Shown: positions 1 to 8,597 of the stretch, in pieces
How the letters are laid out: the number at the start of each line of letters is the position of its first letter
How positions within the stretch are numbered: the first letter of the stretch is position 1
Source: Kutzneria sp. 744
GTDB taxonomy: Bacteria; Actinomycetota; Actinomycetes; Mycobacteriales; Pseudonocardiaceae
DNA: 64,000 nt
Assembly: GCF_000568255.1 (NCBI RefSeq)
Contig: NZ_KK037166.1
Location: forward strand, 1,655,015-1,719,014
Direction of reading: 5' to 3'
Position numbers and translations under genes: made by a program
Notes under the pieces: model-generated
What the model saw: the letters and a program-made list of their open reading frames with translations, nothing else
What the model was told of the DNA's origin: nothing
Databases searched by the model: none

Positions 1-526
1 GGTTCTCGTCCGGGTGGAAGGTCAGGCGCGCGTCGCCAAAACCGAGCCATCGCTCGGTCAGCGGGAACCACGCCTTGTACACGCTCTCCTTGGCGCTGAA
101 CAGGATGCGGCCCCAGAACAGATCGCCGGGCAGCGCGGCCAGCATCTCCCGCTCCTCGGGCAAGGTGACAACGCCGAGAACGCCGTCGGGCAGCTCGTCG
201 TGGATCTCGGCGTCGATGCCGACGGTCAGCATCTCGTCGGCCCGGGCGACGGCGGCGGCGTAGTAGCCCCGGGTGTGGGTGATGCTGCCGACGATGCCGG
301 CCGGCCACAGCGGCTGCCGCTTGGGGCCGCGCAGGATCGGCACCTCGGGCACACCGAGCTTGCCCAGGGCCCGCCGGGCGCAGGTGCGCGCGATGGTGAA
401 CTCCCGGACCCGCTTCTCCACGGCCCGGGCGACGTCCGGCTCCTCCTCGGGCAGCAGCCGGGCGTCGGGGTCGTCGCCGAGCACGTCGGCCGACACGACC
501 TCGGCGGGCAGCAGGTCCTCGATCAC
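1..526 (-). CDS. 4'-phosphopantetheinyl transferase (Sfp/EntD type), 3' end cut by window edge
   Basis: Transfers the 4'-phosphopantetheine arm of CoA onto carrier proteins of fatty-acid, polyketide or peptide synthases in the cytoplasm. Reading the minus strand from GTG at 526 gives 175 residues with no stop before the window edge, so the C-terminus is missing. The protein begins VIEDLLPAEVV, like the MIE... start of actinobacterial EntD-type enzymes. It has the metal-binding GIDAE motif near residues 103-107 and the FSAKESVYK block near 143-151 (the WxxKE signature), plus an N-terminal CARRAL segment. An in-frame ATG at 577 would add 17 residues but does not match the family N-terminus. The family is clear; the carrier-protein partner cannot be told from this window. 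Confidence 0.88.
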   Translation of the reverse strand, partial: MIEDLLPAEVVSADVLGDDPDARLLPEEEPDVARAVEKRVREFTIARTCARRALGKLGVPEVPILRGPKRQPLWPAGIVGSITHTRGYYAAAVARADEMLTVGIDAEIHDELPDGVLGVVTLPEEREMLAALPGDLFWGRILFSAKESVYKAWFPLTERWLGFGDARLTFHPDEN

Positions 527-681
527 TGCACGGACGTTACCGGTCCGGCCGGGGACGCCCCGCACCTCGACGACCATGTCGAAGCCGGGCGAGCACCGGC
601 TACGGCGAACGGACCTAGCGCGACGGTCGAACGGTCCCGCATGATCTGCACGGCTGCCACCACCTTCACTGGAGCAGCCCT

Positions 682-2247
682 ATGTCGTCACGACGCCTAA
701 CCCTGCTGGTCGTCGCCGCCCTGGCCTTGCTGGCCGCGCCGGCCACTGCGGCCACTCCCGGCGCCGTCAGCGCCGACTTCGCCCAGACCTCCGCCTGGGG
801 CGGTGGATACCAGGGCCAGTACACCGTCACCAACCAGAGCAATCACGGCATCAGCAGCTGGAAGGTGGAGTTCGACCTGCCGGCCGGCACCACCGTGTCG
901 TCGTCCTGGGACGCCACGGAAACCGTCAGCAACAACCACTACACGTTCACCAACAAGAGCTACAACGGCACGGTGGCGGCCGGGGCGACGGCGGCGTTCG
1001 GCTTCGTCGCCAGCGGATCGGCGCTGCCGGGCAACTGCCTGCTGAACGGGGCGACCTGCGCCGGGGTGGTGGACACGACGCCGCCGTCCGCGCCGAGCAA
1101 TCTGAAGGCCGGCACCATCACCACCACGGGCGTCGCGCTGAGCTGGTCGGGGTCGACGGACAACATCAGCGTCACCGGCTACGACGTCTACAAGGGGTCG
1201 ACCAAGGCGCTGACCATCGCCGGCACCTCGGCCACGGTCACCGGCCTGGCGCCGTCCACTGCGTACACGTTCACGGTCAAGGCGCACGACCTGGCCGGCA
1301 ACCAGTCGGCGGCTTCCAACGCCATCACCGTTACGACGGCCGCCGGCTCGGGCAGCGGCAGCACGTGGCCGCTGAAGGTGGCGCCGTACGTGGACATGGG
1401 CTCGTGGCCGACGCCGGTGCTGACCGACACCGCCAACGCCTCCGGGCTGCAGAACTTCACCCTGGCCTTCGTCACCGGCAACGGCTGCAAGGCGAGCTGG
1501 TTCAACGCCTACGACCCGACCACCGGCTGGGACCGGGCCGACATCGACGCGCTGCGGGCCCAGGGCGGCGACGTGACGATCTCCTTCGGCGGCGAGGCCG
1601 GCACCGAACTCGCGGGCTCGTGCACCGACCAGACGGCGATTCAGCAGCAATACCAGGCCATCATCACCGCGTACGCCACGAGCCGGCTCGATTTCGACAT
1701 CGAGGGCGCCGCGGTCGTCGACCACACTTCCGTCGACCGGCGCAATGCGGTGCTGGCGAAGTTGCAGGCGGCGAATCCGGGCCTCCAGGTCTCGTACACG
1801 CTGCCGGTGATGCCTTACGGGCTCACTTCGGACGGCACATACATCGTGCAGTCGGCGGTGAACCACGGCGTGGACGTCAGCCTGGTGAATGTGATGGCCA
1901 TGGATTACGGCCAGCACGACGGCATCGACATGGGCCTGAAGGCGCAGCAGGCGGCGCAGGCCACGCATGACCAGCTGAAGGCCATTTACCCGGCGAAGAC
2001 CGATTCCCAGCTGTGGGGCATGGTCGGTGTGACGCCGATGCTCGGCGTCAACGACGACGCCAGCACGTTCTCGCTGGCCAATGCCTCGGCGCTGGCCACC
2101 TACGCCAACGGCAAGCACCTGGGCGAGCTGGGTTTCTGGGAGGTCACCCGTGACCGCAACGCGTGCAACGGCAGCCTGACCAACTGCACCAATGTGACGC
2201 AGCAGCCGTACGACTTCAGCCGGCGATTCGAGGCTTTCACCGGCTGA
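682..2247 (+). CDS. secreted GH18 chitinase with CBM2-like and fibronectin III domains
   Basis: Predicted extracellular glycosidase acting on chitin or related beta-glycans. A signal peptide (about residues 1-23, ending AATA) is followed by a cellulose/chitin-binding CBM2-like domain (about 28-128, with AWGGGYQGQYTV), a fibronectin type III domain (about 133-220), a short Gly/Ser linker and a GH18 catalytic domain (about 230-521). The GH18 strand reads SRLDFDIEG (about 334-342). The general-acid Glu and the two preceding Asp residues of DxxDxDxE are present, but the first Asp position is Ser. This is typical modular architecture for actinomycete chitinases. The gene stands alone, divergent from the PPTase and convergent with the kinase 20 bp downstream. 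Confidence 0.9.
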   Translation: MSSRRLTLLVVAALALLAAPATAATPGAVSADFAQTSAWGGGYQGQYTVTNQSNHGISSWKVEFDLPAGTTVSSSWDATETVSNNHYTFTNKSYNGTVAAGATAAFGFVASGSALPGNCLLNGATCAGVVDTTPPSAPSNLKAGTITTTGVALSWSGSTDNISVTGYDVYKGSTKALTIAGTSATVTGLAPSTAYTFTVKAHDLAGNQSAASNAITVTTAAGSGSGSTWPLKVAPYVDMGSWPTPVLTDTANASGLQNFTLAFVTGNGCKASWFNAYDPTTGWDRADIDALRAQGGDVTISFGGEAGTELAGSCTDQTAIQQQYQAIITAYATSRLDFDIEGAAVVDHTSVDRRNAVLAKLQAANPGLQVSYTLPVMPYGLTSDGTYIVQSAVNHGVDVSLVNVMAMDYGQHDGIDMGLKAQQAAQATHDQLKAIYPAKTDSQLWGMVGVTPMLGVNDDASTFSLANASALATYANGKHLGELGFWEVTRDRNACNGSLTNCTNVTQQPYDFSRRFEAFTG

Positions 2248-2268
2248 TGTCGAGGCGGCGGCCCCCGA

Positions 2269-2626
2269 TCAGCTCTTGCGGGGGTCGCCGTCGATACGCA
2301 ACTGGCCGGCCACCCGGATGACCCGGATCTGCTTGTGCTGGGTGACGTTGCTGCCGTCCGTGCCGATGAAGGTGACGTCGACCGGCACCGAGACCGAGCC
2401 GTCGGGATTGTCGGACACACCGAAAGCGCCGTTTCCGTAGACCTGGCTGAATCCGGCCCAGTACTGGTTGTAGGCGTTCTGGTCGTTGTTGAACAGCGCC
2501 TGGATGTTGGTCGACAGCGAACCCCACCCGGCGGTCGGATTCGGGGTGTTGTAGTAGTTGATCACCAAGGTGCCGGCCTGGCCCTTGTCGATCGGCGGGC
2601 CGCCGGGATCGTTGGTGGCCTGGGCC
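2269..2626 (-). pseudogene. frame-shifted extracytoplasmic C-terminal domain of the adjacent Ser/Thr kinase
   Basis: This stretch, in a different frame from the kinase, encodes about 115 residues starting PAQATNDPGGPP and ending RIDGDPRKS. It looks like the extracytoplasmic sensor domain (possibly NTF2-like) expected after the kinase's transmembrane and Thr-rich linker. It has no start codon or ribosome binding site of its own. Adding one G to the run GGG at 2627-2629 would join it to the kinase frame, giving ...TTTTPAQATNDPGG. It is therefore best read as the separated 3' end of the kinase gene, through mutation, sequencing error or slippage in the Thr-codon tract. Confidence 0.7.
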
Positions 2627-3848
2627 GGGTCGTCGTCGTGGTGGTCGTGGTCGTGGTCGTCGAGGCGCCGGTCGTGCTGCTCGGCGCCGGCGCGGACGAG
2701 GTCTGCTGCGTCCCGGTGTTGGCCGGCGGCGGGACCTGGCCCGCGGTCGTCGTCGGCTTCAGCGAGGTCGTCGGCGGGGTGCCGCCGTTGCCGTTGCCGT
2801 TCAGGGCCGCGATCACGATCAGGCCGGTGGCGATCACCACCACCGCCACGACCAGCCCGATGATGATCGTCCGCCGCGACGCCGGCTTGTCCGGCGCCGG
2901 CGGCTGGCGCACGTCCTGCTTGGTCGTCTGCTCCGGCAGCGTCGCGGTGGCCAGGAACAACGCCGGCGGCTCGGCCTCGCCTTCGGCGGCCAACACGGCG
3001 GTCCTCGCGGTCGGCGTCCAGGTCATCGAGCGGCCGGCGCCGACCTCGGTCAGCGCGTCCGCGGCCTCCCGCATGGTCGGCCGGGCCTCGGGCTCGGCGT
3101 CCAGCATGCCCATCAGCAGCGTCGTGACGGAGCCGGCCTGCTTGGGCGGCGGCACCTTGCCCGTCGCGACGGCGTGCAGCAGGGCGAGCGGGTTCTGGCT
3201 GGTGCCGAACGGCGGCCGGCCCTCGACCGCGTTGTACAAGGTCGCGCCGAGCGAGAACACGTCCGCCGCCGGGCTCGGGTCGTGGCCGCGGGCCACCTCG
3301 GGCGCCAGGTACGCGGGCGTTCCGGCCGAGATCCCGGTCTGTGTGACAGTGACGTCGCCGACGGCGCGGGAGATGCCGAAGTCGGTGATCTTGGCGGTGC
3401 CGTTCTCCGTGAGCAGGATGTTGGCCGGCTTCACGTCCCGGTGCACGATGCCGGCCGCGTGCGCCGCGGACAGCGCCGAGGCCACCTGCGCGCAGATCTT
3501 GGCCGCCTCCTCGGGCGAGAGCGTGCCGCGCTCGGCCAGCACCGAGGACAGGCTGCGGGACGGCAGGAACTCCATCACCAGGCACGGCTCGCCGTCGTTC
3601 TCGGCGACGTCGAACACCGTGATCGCGTTGGGATGCTGCAGTCGGGCGGCGATCCGGGCCTCGCGCATGGCCCGCCGCCGCGCCTCGTCCGTCTCCTGCT
3701 CGGACAGGCCGGGCTGCAGCACGAGCTGCTTGATCGCGACCAGCCGCTCGAGACGCTCGTCCCTGGCCTGCCACACGACGCCCATGGCGCCGCTGCCCAC
3801 CCGTTCGACCAGCCGGTAGTGCCCGCCGATCAGCTGCCCCGTGTCGAT
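2562..3848 (-). CDS. PknB-type Ser/Thr protein kinase, membrane anchored, C-terminus frameshifted
   Basis: Eukaryotic-like receptor kinase. In order: glycine loop GSGAMG, catalytic IVHRDVKPAN, DFG (ITDFGIS) and APE (YLAPEVA), then a juxtamembrane region, one transmembrane helix (TIIIGLVVAVVVIATG) and a Thr-rich linker. The conserved start of the domain (IDTGQLIGGHYRLVERV) extends upstream of the first ordinary start codon, GTG at 3800. That start would remove the first beta-strand. A GAGGAG ribosome binding site lies 9 bp before ATC at 3848, so ATC is given as a tentative non-canonical start. The frame ends at 2562 with an unnatural Pro/Arg tail (RPRPPTIPAARR), while the expected sensor domain continues in another frame to 2269. 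Substrate unknown. Confidence 0.8.
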   Translation of the reverse strand: MDTGQLIGGHYRLVERVGSGAMGVVWQARDERLERLVAIKQLVLQPGLSEQETDEARRRAMREARIAARLQHPNAITVFDVAENDGEPCLVMEFLPSRSLSSVLAERGTLSPEEAAKICAQVASALSAAHAAGIVHRDVKPANILLTENGTAKITDFGISRAVGDVTVTQTGISAGTPAYLAPEVARGHDPSPAADVFSLGATLYNAVEGRPPFGTSQNPLALLHAVATGKVPPPKQAGSVTTLLMGMLDAEPEARPTMREAADALTEVGAGRSMTWTPTARTAVLAAEGEAEPPALFLATATLPEQTTKQDVRQPPAPDKPASRRTIIIGLVVAVVVIATGLIVIAALNGNGNGGTPPTTSLKPTTTAGQVPPPANTGTQQTSSAPAPSSTTGASTTTTTTTTTTTRPRPPTIPAARRSTRARPAPW

Positions 3849-3990
3849 GACCGATTACTCCTCGTGAACACCCTCACCCGCACGTCCCTCGATGGGTCAC
3901 ACAATAGCGACCTTGTATTACTACGGGCAGTAGGTGTTGGCCACACCTGACCCGGGTCCACTATGGACGTGCGACGGTACGTTGACCAGC

Positions 3991-4725
3991 ATGAGGACAG
4001 CAATTGTGACCGGCGCGGGCGCCGGCATCGGGGCGGCCACGGCGGTGGCCCTGCTGGACGCCGGCTACCACGTGGCGCTGGCCGGGCGGCGCGAGCAGAC
4101 GCTGCGGGAGACCGCCGGCGACCGGGAGAACGCCCTGGTCGTGCCGTGTGACGTGGCGGTCGAGGAACAGGTCGAGGCCCTGTTCGAGACCGTGGAGAGC
4201 ACGTGGGGCCGGCTCGACCTTCTGGTCAACAATGCCGGCACGAACGGCCGGGCCGCGCCCGTCGAGGACATGTCGGCCGAGATGTGGTCGAAGGTGATCG
4301 GCACCAACCTCACCGGTTCCTTCCTCTGCGCCCGTGCCGCCTTCCGGGTGATGAAGCGCCAGCGGCCGCGTGGCGGCCGGATCATCAACAACGGCTCGCT
4401 GTCCGCGCACGTGCCGAGGCCCAACTCGGTGGCCTACACCGCGAGCAAGCACGCCGTGACCGGACTGACCCGCGTGCTGTCGCTGGAGGGCCGCCAGCAC
4501 GACATCGCGTGCGGCCAGATCGACGTCGGCAACGCCGAGACGGCGATGACCGCCCGAATGGCCGACGGTGCGCCCCAGGCGGACGGCTCCATTCGCCCGG
4601 AACCGCGTATGGACGTCTCCGCGGTGTCCGACGCGGTGCTCTACATGGCGGGCCTACCCTTGAGCGCCAATGTGCAGTTCATGACCGTCATGGCCACATC
4701 GATGCCATTCATCGGGCGCGGCTGA
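3991..4725 (+). CDS. SDR family NAD(P)-dependent oxidoreductase
   Basis: Classical short-chain dehydrogenase of 244 residues. The N-terminal Rossmann motif TGAGAGIG binds the nucleotide, NNAG stabilises the central sheet, and YTASK supplies the catalytic Tyr and Lys. The loop after the active site is unusual ([15 protein letters not shown]), close to a group of uncharacterised actinobacterial SDRs. ATG at 3991 starts exactly at the Rossmann strand ([10 protein letters not shown]); the 57 upstream in-frame bases do not fit the family. It stands alone, and the substrate cannot be predicted. Confidence 0.88.
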   Translation: MRTAIVTGAGAGIGAATAVALLDAGYHVALAGRREQTLRETAGDRENALVVPCDVAVEEQVEALFETVESTWGRLDLLVNNAGTNGRAAPVEDMSAEMWSKVIGTNLTGSFLCARAAFRVMKRQRPRGGRIINNGSLSAHVPRPNSVAYTASKHAVTGLTRVLSLEGRQHDIACGQIDVGNAETAMTARMADGAPQADGSIRPEPRMDVSAVSDAVLYMAGLPLSANVQFMTVMATSMPFIGRG

Positions 4726-4801
4726 CACAATAAAGGCCGCTCATGGGACGATCCCATCGTGCCCTGTCAGGACGAAGCTGAATACGACTCAGCTTGTTAC
4801 T

Positions 4802-4842
4802 CCGTTCAGTGGGCCACATTTTTCGCATTTGCGGCTACCGTG
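4802..4842 (+). promoter_or_regulatory. conserved upstream element of DUF4360 gene (copy 1)
   Basis: CCGTTCAGTGGG (4802-4813) and GCTACCGTG (starting 4835) recur upstream of the paralogue at 14205 with the same 25-bp spacing between TTCAGT and TACCGT. TACCGT fits an actinobacterial -10. This is a candidate promoter/operator, inferred only from conservation between the two copies. Confidence 0.5.
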
Positions 4843-4886
4843 GGTCGCACCCGCCCCCCAGTCGTGGAGTATTGGGAAGGACACCC

Positions 4887-5522
4887 ATGCTGAAAACGCT
4901 GGCCGCAACCGGTGTGGTTTTCTCCCTCTTGCAAACGATCCAGCCGTTTGCGTGGACCACCCCTCCGCCGCCCGACAAGATTGTCATCGACGTCGCGACG
5001 GTCCTCGGCTCCGGGTGCCCGGCCGGCACGGCCGCGGTCGCCGTCGCCCCGGACAACACGGCGTTCACCGTGACCTACAGCAGCTACACGGCGCAGGTCG
5101 GGGTCGGTGCGCTCCCGACCGACCTGCGTAAGAACTGCCAGCTGAACCTCCGGGTTCACGTGCCGTCAGGATTCACGTACGCGATCGCAGAGGCCGATTA
5201 CCGGGGATTCGGCCATCTGGAGAAGGGTGCGACCGGACAGGAGCGCGCCAACTACTACTTCCAGGGCAACGCGCCGACGGCCTATATCTCGCACAACCTC
5301 TCCGGGCCGTTCGACGACGACTGGCAGAACACCGACACCACCGATATCGCCTCCCTGATCTGGGAGCCGTGCGGCCAGGAGCGGAACTTCAACATTAACA
5401 CCGAACTCCGGGTTGCCTCCGGAACGTCCAACCCGAAGACGACAACCAGCTTCCTCAGCATGGACTCAACGGACGTGGGCATTACGACCACTTACCACTT
5501 CGCGTGGAAGACCTGCCCCTGA
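4887..5522 (+). CDS. DUF4360 secreted protein (paralogue 1)
   Basis: Small secreted protein of 211 residues in the DUF4360 family, whose function is unknown. A signal-like hydrophobic start (MLKTLAATGVVFSLL) is followed by the family core: GSGCPAGTAAVAVAPDN, a KNCQLNLRVHVP segment, TYAIAEADYRGF, the ANYYFQG block and a C-terminal FAWKTC. Four or more conserved Cys (GSGCP, KNCQ, EPCG, KTCP) suggest two disulfides in the exported form. The start ATG at 4887 follows GGGAAGG. The paralogue at 14205 shares most of the protein and also the leader and promoter region, indicating duplication within the genome. Confidence 0.85.
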   Translation: MLKTLAATGVVFSLLQTIQPFAWTTPPPPDKIVIDVATVLGSGCPAGTAAVAVAPDNTAFTVTYSSYTAQVGVGALPTDLRKNCQLNLRVHVPSGFTYAIAEADYRGFGHLEKGATGQERANYYFQGNAPTAYISHNLSGPFDDDWQNTDTTDIASLIWEPCGQERNFNINTELRVASGTSNPKTTTSFLSMDSTDVGITTTYHFAWKTCP

Positions 5523-5536
5523 CGGTCAGGTCAAAA

Positions 5537-5571
5537 GGAAGCCCCGTGCGACGGTGTGGCGCGGGGCTTCC
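5537..5571. terminator. hairpin terminator between convergent genes
   Basis: A perfect 10-bp stem, GGAAGCCCCG pairing with CGGGGCTTCC, encloses a 15-nt loop 14 bp after the DUF4360 stop and faces the end of the HxlR gene. It has no long T tract but AAAA precedes it. Likely a bidirectional terminator. Confidence 0.7.
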
Positions 5572-5629
5572 TCATGCGCCGGTCGCAACCTGCTTCATGC
5601 TTGCCCGAGAGAGCGGGACTCGCGGTGCT

Positions 5630-6265
5630 TCAGACCAGGTCCAGTAGCTCCCGGCAGCGGCGCACGGCGTCGGCCGCGCCGCTGATGGTCAGCTCCCCCG
5701 CCGCCATGGCGTCGTCCGCCGACATCTGGCCGGCGCCCAAGCGCACCAGCGTCACCGCGTCCGCCGTCGCCACCACCGACGCCGCCCCGGCCCGCCCGGC
5801 CGCGGCCTGCACGCGGCCGTCCCGTACCTCGAACCGGAAGACCTCGTCGTCAACGTGGAACTCATAGTCCTCGTCGATGTCGCCGGCGCGGTCCTCGCGC
5901 AGGCGGGTCTCGGCGGCGAGGAAGCCCCAGCGCGGGCGCACGGCGTCCACAGTGGACTTGTCCGGGGTGAAGCCGAAGCCCCAGCGGGTGAGGTCGAGCA
6001 CCATGGGCCGCAGCAGCGCGCCGCCCGCGGTGAGCTCGTAGGCGGGGCGGCCGGCGCACTGCTGGATGACGCCCTTGTCGACCAGGAACTTCAGCCGGTC
6101 GGCCAGCAGGTTGGTGCCCAGCCCCGGCAGGTCGGCCAGCAGATCGCTGTAGCGGCGCGGCCCCAACAGGAGCTCACGCACGATCAGCAGGGTCCACCGC
6201 TCGCCCAACACGTCCAGCGCGGACGCGAGGCCGCAGTACTGGTGGTAGGCACGCCTGATGTTCAA
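5630..6265 (-). CDS. HxlR-family transcriptional regulator with C-terminal SCP2-like domain
   Basis: Winged-helix DNA-binding protein of 211 residues. The N-terminus carries the HxlR signature (YCGLASALDVLGERWTLLI, then RELLLGPRRYSDLLADLPG). The C-terminal half, with GELTISGAADAVRRCREL, resembles the sterol-carrier-like domain found in many actinobacterial HxlR proteins and may sense a small ligand. TTG at 6265 is chosen because GGAGGTGA stands 5 bp before it, an almost perfect anti-16S match; a GTG three codons upstream overlaps that site. A target is not apparent; the divergent neighbour is the broken ROK gene. Confidence 0.85.
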   Translation of the reverse strand: MNIRRAYHQYCGLASALDVLGERWTLLIVRELLLGPRRYSDLLADLPGLGTNLLADRLKFLVDKGVIQQCAGRPAYELTAGGALLRPMVLDLTRWGFGFTPDKSTVDAVRPRWGFLAAETRLREDRAGDIDEDYEFHVDDEVFRFEVRDGRVQAAAGRAGAASVVATADAVTLVRLGAGQMSADDAMAAGELTISGAADAVRRCRELLDLV

Positions 6266-6391
6266 GATCCTCACCTCCCCCGTGGGATCACCGGCACGAA
6301 AGTTTGCTGATACAACCTTATCCTCGGGAACGGTCACGAGAGGCGGAATCGGCGTTTTTCCGGGTCTCGGTCCAAGAGCCGACGTGGCCGG

Positions 6392-7608
6392 TCAGGCCGA
6401 TCGGCGCATGTGGTCGGCCGGGTTCTGCACGATGCGGTTGACCACGGAGCCGGCCGCGCCGCGAACCGCCGCCTCCCAGCCGAGTCTGGACACCTCGACC
6501 TGCGGCTCCGTCCACCGAGCGCCCAACACCCTGGTCGCCATCTCGGCCTGCACCGGCTCCCGCAGCCACGGCGCCAGCAACGCGAACATGCCGCCCAGCA
6601 GCACGGCGTCCAGGTCGAGCAGGTTGACCATGCCGGCCAGGGCGACGCCGAGGGCCTCACCGGCCGTCCGCACGGCGTTGACGGCCCGCTCGTCGCCTGC
6701 CACCGCCCGTTCCACCAGCCGAGCCAACGGCCCGGCCGGGGTGGCCAGGGTCGTGCCGGTGCTGGGCGGCAGGCCGGCCGCGCGCAGGATCGCCTCCTGG
6801 CCGGCGATCGCCTCCAGGCAGCCGCGGGCGCCGCAGCCGCAGACGGGGCCGTCGGGCCGCACCGTCACGTGACCGAGCTCCCGGCGAAGCCGTTGCGGCC
6901 ACGGAACAGCTCGCCGCCGACGATCACGCCAGCGCCGATGCCGATCTCGCCCGAGACGTGGATGAAGTCGGTGCGGGTGGGCTCGCCGAACCACAACTCC
7001 CCCAGCGCCGCCAGGTTCGCCTCGTTCTCCACGCTGACCCGCGGCCACCCGGGCCGGGACAGGTCGTCCACCACCGCCACCTGGGTCCAGCCGAGATTCG
7101 GCGCGGAGGCCAGCAGCCCTTCGGCCGTCCGCACCAGGCCCGGCACGGCCGCCACGACGCCGGACGCCGACAGTCCGGCGGCTTTCGCCCCGTCCAACGC
7201 GGACTCCACCAGCCCCGCCGCCTCGGCCAGCACTTCGGCCACGGGCCGGTCCCGGTTGTCCGCCAACGACACCGCCTGGTGCCGTGGGCGTCCGGACAGG
7301 TCGAGCACGCAGCACGCCAGGTAGTCCACGTTGATCTCGACGCCGACACCGACCGGCCCGTCGGGGTTGAGCCGCAGCGCTTGTCCGGGGCGGCCAACGC
7401 TGTTGCCGGCCGGCCCGGCCTCCACGATCAGCTCGTGGCGGGCCAGTTCGTCGACGAGGCTGGAGACCGTGGCCTTGGTCAGGCCGGTCGCCGCGGCCAC
7501 CTCGGCCCGCGACACGCCCTCGCCGTCGGCGATGCCGCGCAGCACCACACCCAGGTTGTGGTCGCGCATCCCCTGCTGTCTGACCGGGATACCGGCCGTT
7601 TCGCTCAC
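6392..7608 (-). pseudogene. ROK-family transcriptional regulator, frameshifted
   Basis: Sugar-responsive repressor family (NagC/XylR type). The N-terminal winged helix (RAEVAAATGLTKATVSSLVDEL) and the first part of the ROK domain (GEIGIGAGVIVGGELFRG) read from GTG at 7608 down to a stop at 6865. The rest, including the zinc-site motif CGCGARGCLEAIAG and the family C-terminus, continues in another frame to 6392. One extra C in the CCC at 6880-6882 restores a continuous protein reading GFAGELGHVTVRPDG. ATG at 7569 (MRDHNLG) is an alternative start with a better ribosome binding site. Either a real inactivating mutation or a homopolymer error. Confidence 0.82.
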
Positions 7609-7740
7609 CTGGCGGAGTGTACGTAGTCGGGCGGCCGAAGGGGCCCTTGCCCGTTTCGTGGCGTCCGAGCGACCCCCCGTAATCGGTCACGGGGTCGGGC
7701 CGATGGGTCGGGTAGAGGGGCGAGGGGCGAGGAGCCGGCC

Positions 7741-8397
7741 ATGAGCATGAGCCGCACCATCCAGCGCGTGCTGACCGATCCGAACAATCCGGGGTCGCTG
7801 TCCGCGCGGGCGCGGGCCAAGCGGTGGAACGAGCTGACGCGGCGGTTCCCGTCGCTGGCGTCGATGCGGGTGCTCGATCTGGGCGGGCTGCCCGATTTCT
7901 GGCGGCAGTCGAGCATCCGGCCGGCCCATGTCACGACCGTGAACCTGGTGCCGGCGCAGGCCCCGGAGCCCTGGGTCGACCACGTCGTCGGCGACGCCTG
8001 CGCGCCGGAAGGCCTGTCGGGCAAGGAGTTCGACCTGGTGGTGTCGAATTCCCTGCTGGAGCACGTCGGTGGCTATTCCCGGCGGCGGCAGCTGGCGGAC
8101 GTGATCCACGGGCATTCCGACCGGCACTGGGTGCAAACGCCCTACCGGTATTTCCCCATCGAGCCGCACTGGGCGTTCCCCGGGCTCCAGTTCCTGCCCG
8201 TGCCGGCCCGGGCCGCGGCCGTGCGCCTGTGGCCGCTGGGTCACGCCGCGATTCCCGGCCGCGCCGAGTCGACCGACGCCGTGCTGGCCACCGAGCTGTT
8301 GTCGCTGACGGAGATGCGCCTGCTGTTCCCCGACTCGGACATCTGGCACGAGCGCGCCGCCGGTCTGACCAAGTCCCTGGTCGCGGTGTGTGCTTGA
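7741..8397 (+). CDS. class I SAM-dependent methyltransferase
   Basis: Protein of 218 residues with the SAM-binding strand VLDLGG (motif I, about residues 42-47), an acidic VGDA segment and the post-motif FDLVVSNSLLEHVG typical of small-molecule methyltransferases. The C-terminal half (WVQTPYRYFPIEPHW) matches glycan- or lipid-cluster methyltransferases of unknown substrate. ATG at 7741 is preceded by GAGGAGC. It stands alone, so no pathway can be assigned. Confidence 0.82.
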   Translation: MSMSRTIQRVLTDPNNPGSLSARARAKRWNELTRRFPSLASMRVLDLGGLPDFWRQSSIRPAHVTTVNLVPAQAPEPWVDHVVGDACAPEGLSGKEFDLVVSNSLLEHVGGYSRRRQLADVIHGHSDRHWVQTPYRYFPIEPHWAFPGLQFLPVPARAAAVRLWPLGHAAIPGRAESTDAVLATELLSLTEMRLLFPDSDIWHERAAGLTKSLVAVCA

Positions 8398-8403
8398 AAC
8401 CGT

Positions 8404-8438
8404 GTTTCGGTGTGCCGGAGAGCGGGACTCGCGGGGGG
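8404..8438 (+). repeat. dispersed post-stop repeat, half-site copy
   Basis: Seven bases after the methyltransferase stop lies TTTCGGTGTGCC followed by GAGAGCGGGACTCGCGG. The same element, in half or full palindromic form, occurs at 5609, 17021, 34441, 44437 and 47923, always just outside a coding end. Probably linked to transcription termination; no T tract. Confidence 0.7.
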
Positions 8439-8597
8439 TTGAGGGTTACTCGACAGTGATGGAGCGAAAGGCTTTTCTGCGGTTTTTATCACGATCATGA
8501 GCACTTCACTGTCACGGTGGTGACGATTACTGACCGGAGTCAAAACCGGTCCCGTGTGGCAGAATCACCGCACCACGACAGTTCTGGGGATGAAGCC

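Noticed and set aside
697..2118. Long minus-strand open frame opposite the chitinase
   Set aside because: Arg/Gly/Val-rich translation with no family features; a codon-bias shadow of the chitinase gene.
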